Of a DNA stretch of 6,286 bases, positions 4,773 through 6,286 are shown piece by piece. This stretch comes from Candidatus Aminicenantota bacterium. Its GTDB lineage: Bacteria; Acidobacteriota; Aminicenantia; Aminicenantales; Saccharicenantaceae. The stretch lies in contig DSDX01000374.1 in the NCBI GenBank assembly GCA_011048485.1, forward strand, positions 1 through 6,286, in the 5' to 3' direction. The notes under the pieces were generated by a model. The model did no database searches, had not been told where the DNA came from, and worked only from the letters and a program-made list of their open reading frames with translations. How positions within the stretch are numbered: position 1 is the stretch's first letter; the number at the start of each line of letters is the position of its first letter. The translations under genes and the position numbers were made by a program.

Positions 4773-6274
4773 TGAACGAAAAGGCCAAGATCCCCTCCTT
4801 GCTTCGCAGGACCCCCTGGCAGCTGGTCGCCGTCCTCGGGCTTCTCGCCGCCGGCCTGGCCGTCGCCTTCCTGGCCCCGAGCCGTTTCAGGCCTTTCATG
4901 GCCGTGGCCTTCATCGTCCTCTGCGGCGCCCTGCTCGTCCTGCTCTGGCGGCTGGCCGTCTCCACCTACGAGGGCTTCCAGCGGACCAAATGGGACCAGG
5001 CCAACAAAGCCATGAGCGACTATATGCAGGTCCTGATCGACATCATGCCCAACCCGGCCTTCTTCAAGGACGTGGAGGGCCGCTACCTCGGCACCAACGC
5101 GGCCTTCGAGCGCCTGCTCGGACGCTCCAAGAGCGAGATGATAGGCAAGACGATCACCGATGTCGCCCCGCCCGAGATCGTTGAGCTGCAGCAGCAGCAC
5201 GATCAAGCCCTGCTGGCCGAGCCCGGACACCACGTCTACGAGGCCCCGCTCAAGGCCTGGGACGGCGAACACCAGGTCATCTTCATCAAGACGACCTACA
5301 CCCGGCCCGACGGCACGATCGGGGGGATCGTCGGTATTCTCAAGGATATCACCCAGAGGCTGCGGACGGAGGAGGAGCTCGATCAGATCCGGCGGTTCAG
5401 CGACAGCACCGTCCAGACCATGACCGAGGGCCTCGTCCTGACGGACGCCGAGGGCAAGTTCACCTTCGTCAACCCGGCCGCGGCCCGCATGCTGGGCTAC
5501 GCGCCGAGCGAGATGATCGATCGTCCGGTCCTGTCCTTCGTGCCCAAGGACCAGCACGGCCTCGTCCGCCGGGCCGACGAAAAGCGGGCCAAGGGCATCT
5601 CGGATCGCTACGAGCTCGCTTTCACCCACCGCGACGGCGAGCGCCGGACCTTCATCGTGAGCGGGGGCCCGCGCGTCCAGGGGGCCCAGCTCGGCGGGAC
5701 GATGGCTGTCCTGACCGACATCACGGAACGCAAGAAGATGGAGGAGGAGATCCGGGCCCTGTCCCTGCATGACGAGCTGACCGGTCTCTTTAACCGGCGC
5801 GGCTTCATGACCCTGGGCGGCCAGATCCTCAAGACCGCCGGCCGCCTGAAGAAATCGGTCGCCTTGATCTATCTCGATGTCGACAACCTCAAGAGGATCA
5901 ACGACACCGGGGGGCATAAAATGGGCGACCGGGCCTTGGTCGAGATCGCCTTCATCCTGAAGAAGTGCTTCCGGGAATCCGACATCATCGGACGGCTCGG
6001 CGGCGACGAATTCGCCGTCCTGGCCATGGAGACGACGCGGATGAACGTCGGATCGCTCACGGACAGGCTCCAGGGCAAGCTCGCGGCCTTCAACGAGCGG
6101 TCGTCGGCCGAGGCCGGATTCAGCCTCTCGGTGAGCGCCGGCGCCTCGACACGCGAGCCGGACGGCCAGGAGGCGATCGAAGAGCTCTTGAGCCGGGCCG
6201 ACCTCCGCATGTACGAGCAGAAGAGAGTTCGGAAGGGCCTGGAGCCCGGCAAGCCGCCCGGGCCTTCGAAATAG
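4772..6274 (+). CDS. Membrane-anchored PAS-PAS-GGDEF diguanylate cyclase
   Basis: The product is predicted to make cyclic di-GMP from two GTP, under control of its PAS sensor domains. A GTG start is chosen because GAGGGA stands 5 nt upstream and the N-terminus then leads straight into the membrane segments; the open frame continues upstream only as antisense of nnr. In the 500 residues: two transmembrane helices (about 17-35 and 41-62) with a very short external loop, PAS1 (about 82-194, PNPAFFKDVEGRYLGTNAAF), PAS2 (about 205-319, ending TDITERKKMEEE) and GGDEF (about 328-486). The cyclase signature is complete: DELTGLFNRRG (334-344), LDVDNLKRIND (368-378), GHKMGD (381-386) and GGDEF (410-414). 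The inhibitory site RESD (401-404) stands five residues before GGDEF, so feedback inhibition by c-di-GMP is expected. No EAL domain follows. The tail is Gly/Pro/Lys-rich. It diverges from nnr and shows no operon partner in the window. The signal sensed by the PAS domains cannot be told from the sequence. Confidence 0.93.
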   Translation: MNEKAKIPSLLRRTPWQLVAVLGLLAAGLAVAFLAPSRFRPFMAVAFIVLCGALLVLLWRLAVSTYEGFQRTKWDQANKAMSDYMQVLIDIMPNPAFFKDVEGRYLGTNAAFERLLGRSKSEMIGKTITDVAPPEIVELQQQHDQALLAEPGHHVYEAPLKAWDGEHQVIFIKTTYTRPDGTIGGIVGILKDITQRLRTEEELDQIRRFSDSTVQTMTEGLVLTDAEGKFTFVNPAAARMLGYAPSEMIDRPVLSFVPKDQHGLVRRADEKRAKGISDRYELAFTHRDGERRTFIVSGGPRVQGAQLGGTMAVLTDITERKKMEEEIRALSLHDELTGLFNRRGFMTLGGQILKTAGRLKKSVALIYLDVDNLKRINDTGGHKMGDRALVEIAFILKKCFRESDIIGRLGGDEFAVLAMETTRMNVGSLTDRLQGKLAAFNERSSAEAGFSLSVSAGASTREPDGQEAIEELLSRADLRMYEQKRVRKGLEPGKPPGPSK

Positions 6275-6286
6275 CCCGCGCCCGCC

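Noticed and set aside
4675..4965. N-terminal extension of nnr (614-codon version)
   Set aside because: The extra residues overlap the cyclase gene and the divergent promoter region, are Arg/Thr/Ala-rich without family similarity, and the ATG at 4674 has a good ribosome binding site and the normal family N-terminus.
4739..5917. 392-codon minus-strand open frame opposite the diguanylate cyclase
   Set aside because: Shadow of the PAS/GGDEF gene: Gly, Asp and Leu-rich low-complexity translation without any domain.
6244..6262. GCCCGG ... CCGGGC inverted repeat at the end of the cyclase gene, considered as a terminator
   Set aside because: It lies within the coding sequence before the TAG stop and is not followed by a T-run; the real 3' region is outside the window.
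1..6286. CRISPR array, tRNA, rRNA, insertion sequence or defence system
   Set aside because: No regularly spaced repeats, cloverleaf, transposase or defence-associated domain was found on either strand.

Overview
This is a gene-dense, GC-rich bacterial window with seven protein-coding genes and almost no spare sequence. Six genes lie on the minus strand and one on the plus strand. Nothing in it is clearly mobile, and there are no RNA genes or CRISPR arrays. The gene set (NAD(P)HX repair, TsaE, thiamine phosphate synthase, adenine salvage, a PAS/GGDEF protein and an exported SYLF protein) is that of a free-living bacterial chromosome. High GC, a SYLF-domain protein and the permease sequence would fit Acidobacteriota, Aminicenantota or a deltaproteobacterial-type lineage. 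That placement is a weak inference, because no rRNA or marker gene is present.

Layout. On the minus strand, read right to left from about 4.7 kb, is a tight cluster: nnr (4674 to 3121), tsaE (3124 to 2708, overlapping nnr by ATGA), thiE (2683 to 2063) and a secreted SYLF/Ysc84 protein (2042 to 1320). Gaps are -4, 24 and 20 nt, which suggests one operon, with a possible internal promoter in front of thiE. About 100 nt without a gene follows. It holds a hairpin-forming repeat-like element and then a convincing sigma-70-type promoter for a second unit: apt (1217 to 687) and an NCS2/AzgA-type purine permease (646 off the left edge). This second unit reads as adenine or purine salvage, with uptake by the permease and conversion of adenine to AMP by Apt.

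On the plus strand, a membrane-anchored two-PAS diguanylate cyclase (GTG start at 4772 to 6274) diverges from nnr across a 97-nt promoter region. Its GGDEF active site and RxxD inhibitory site are intact.

The most notable points are small. At least two minus-strand genes (apt, thiE) have promoter -10 elements so close to the start codon that their transcripts would be leaderless or nearly so. A palindromic repeat-like element sits between the two minus-strand units. The Apt flexible loop and the permease substrate-region motif depart from the usual consensus. A 9-nt tandem repeat covers the ribosome binding site and start codon of the diguanylate cyclase. I found no convincing evidence of a new multi-gene system here.
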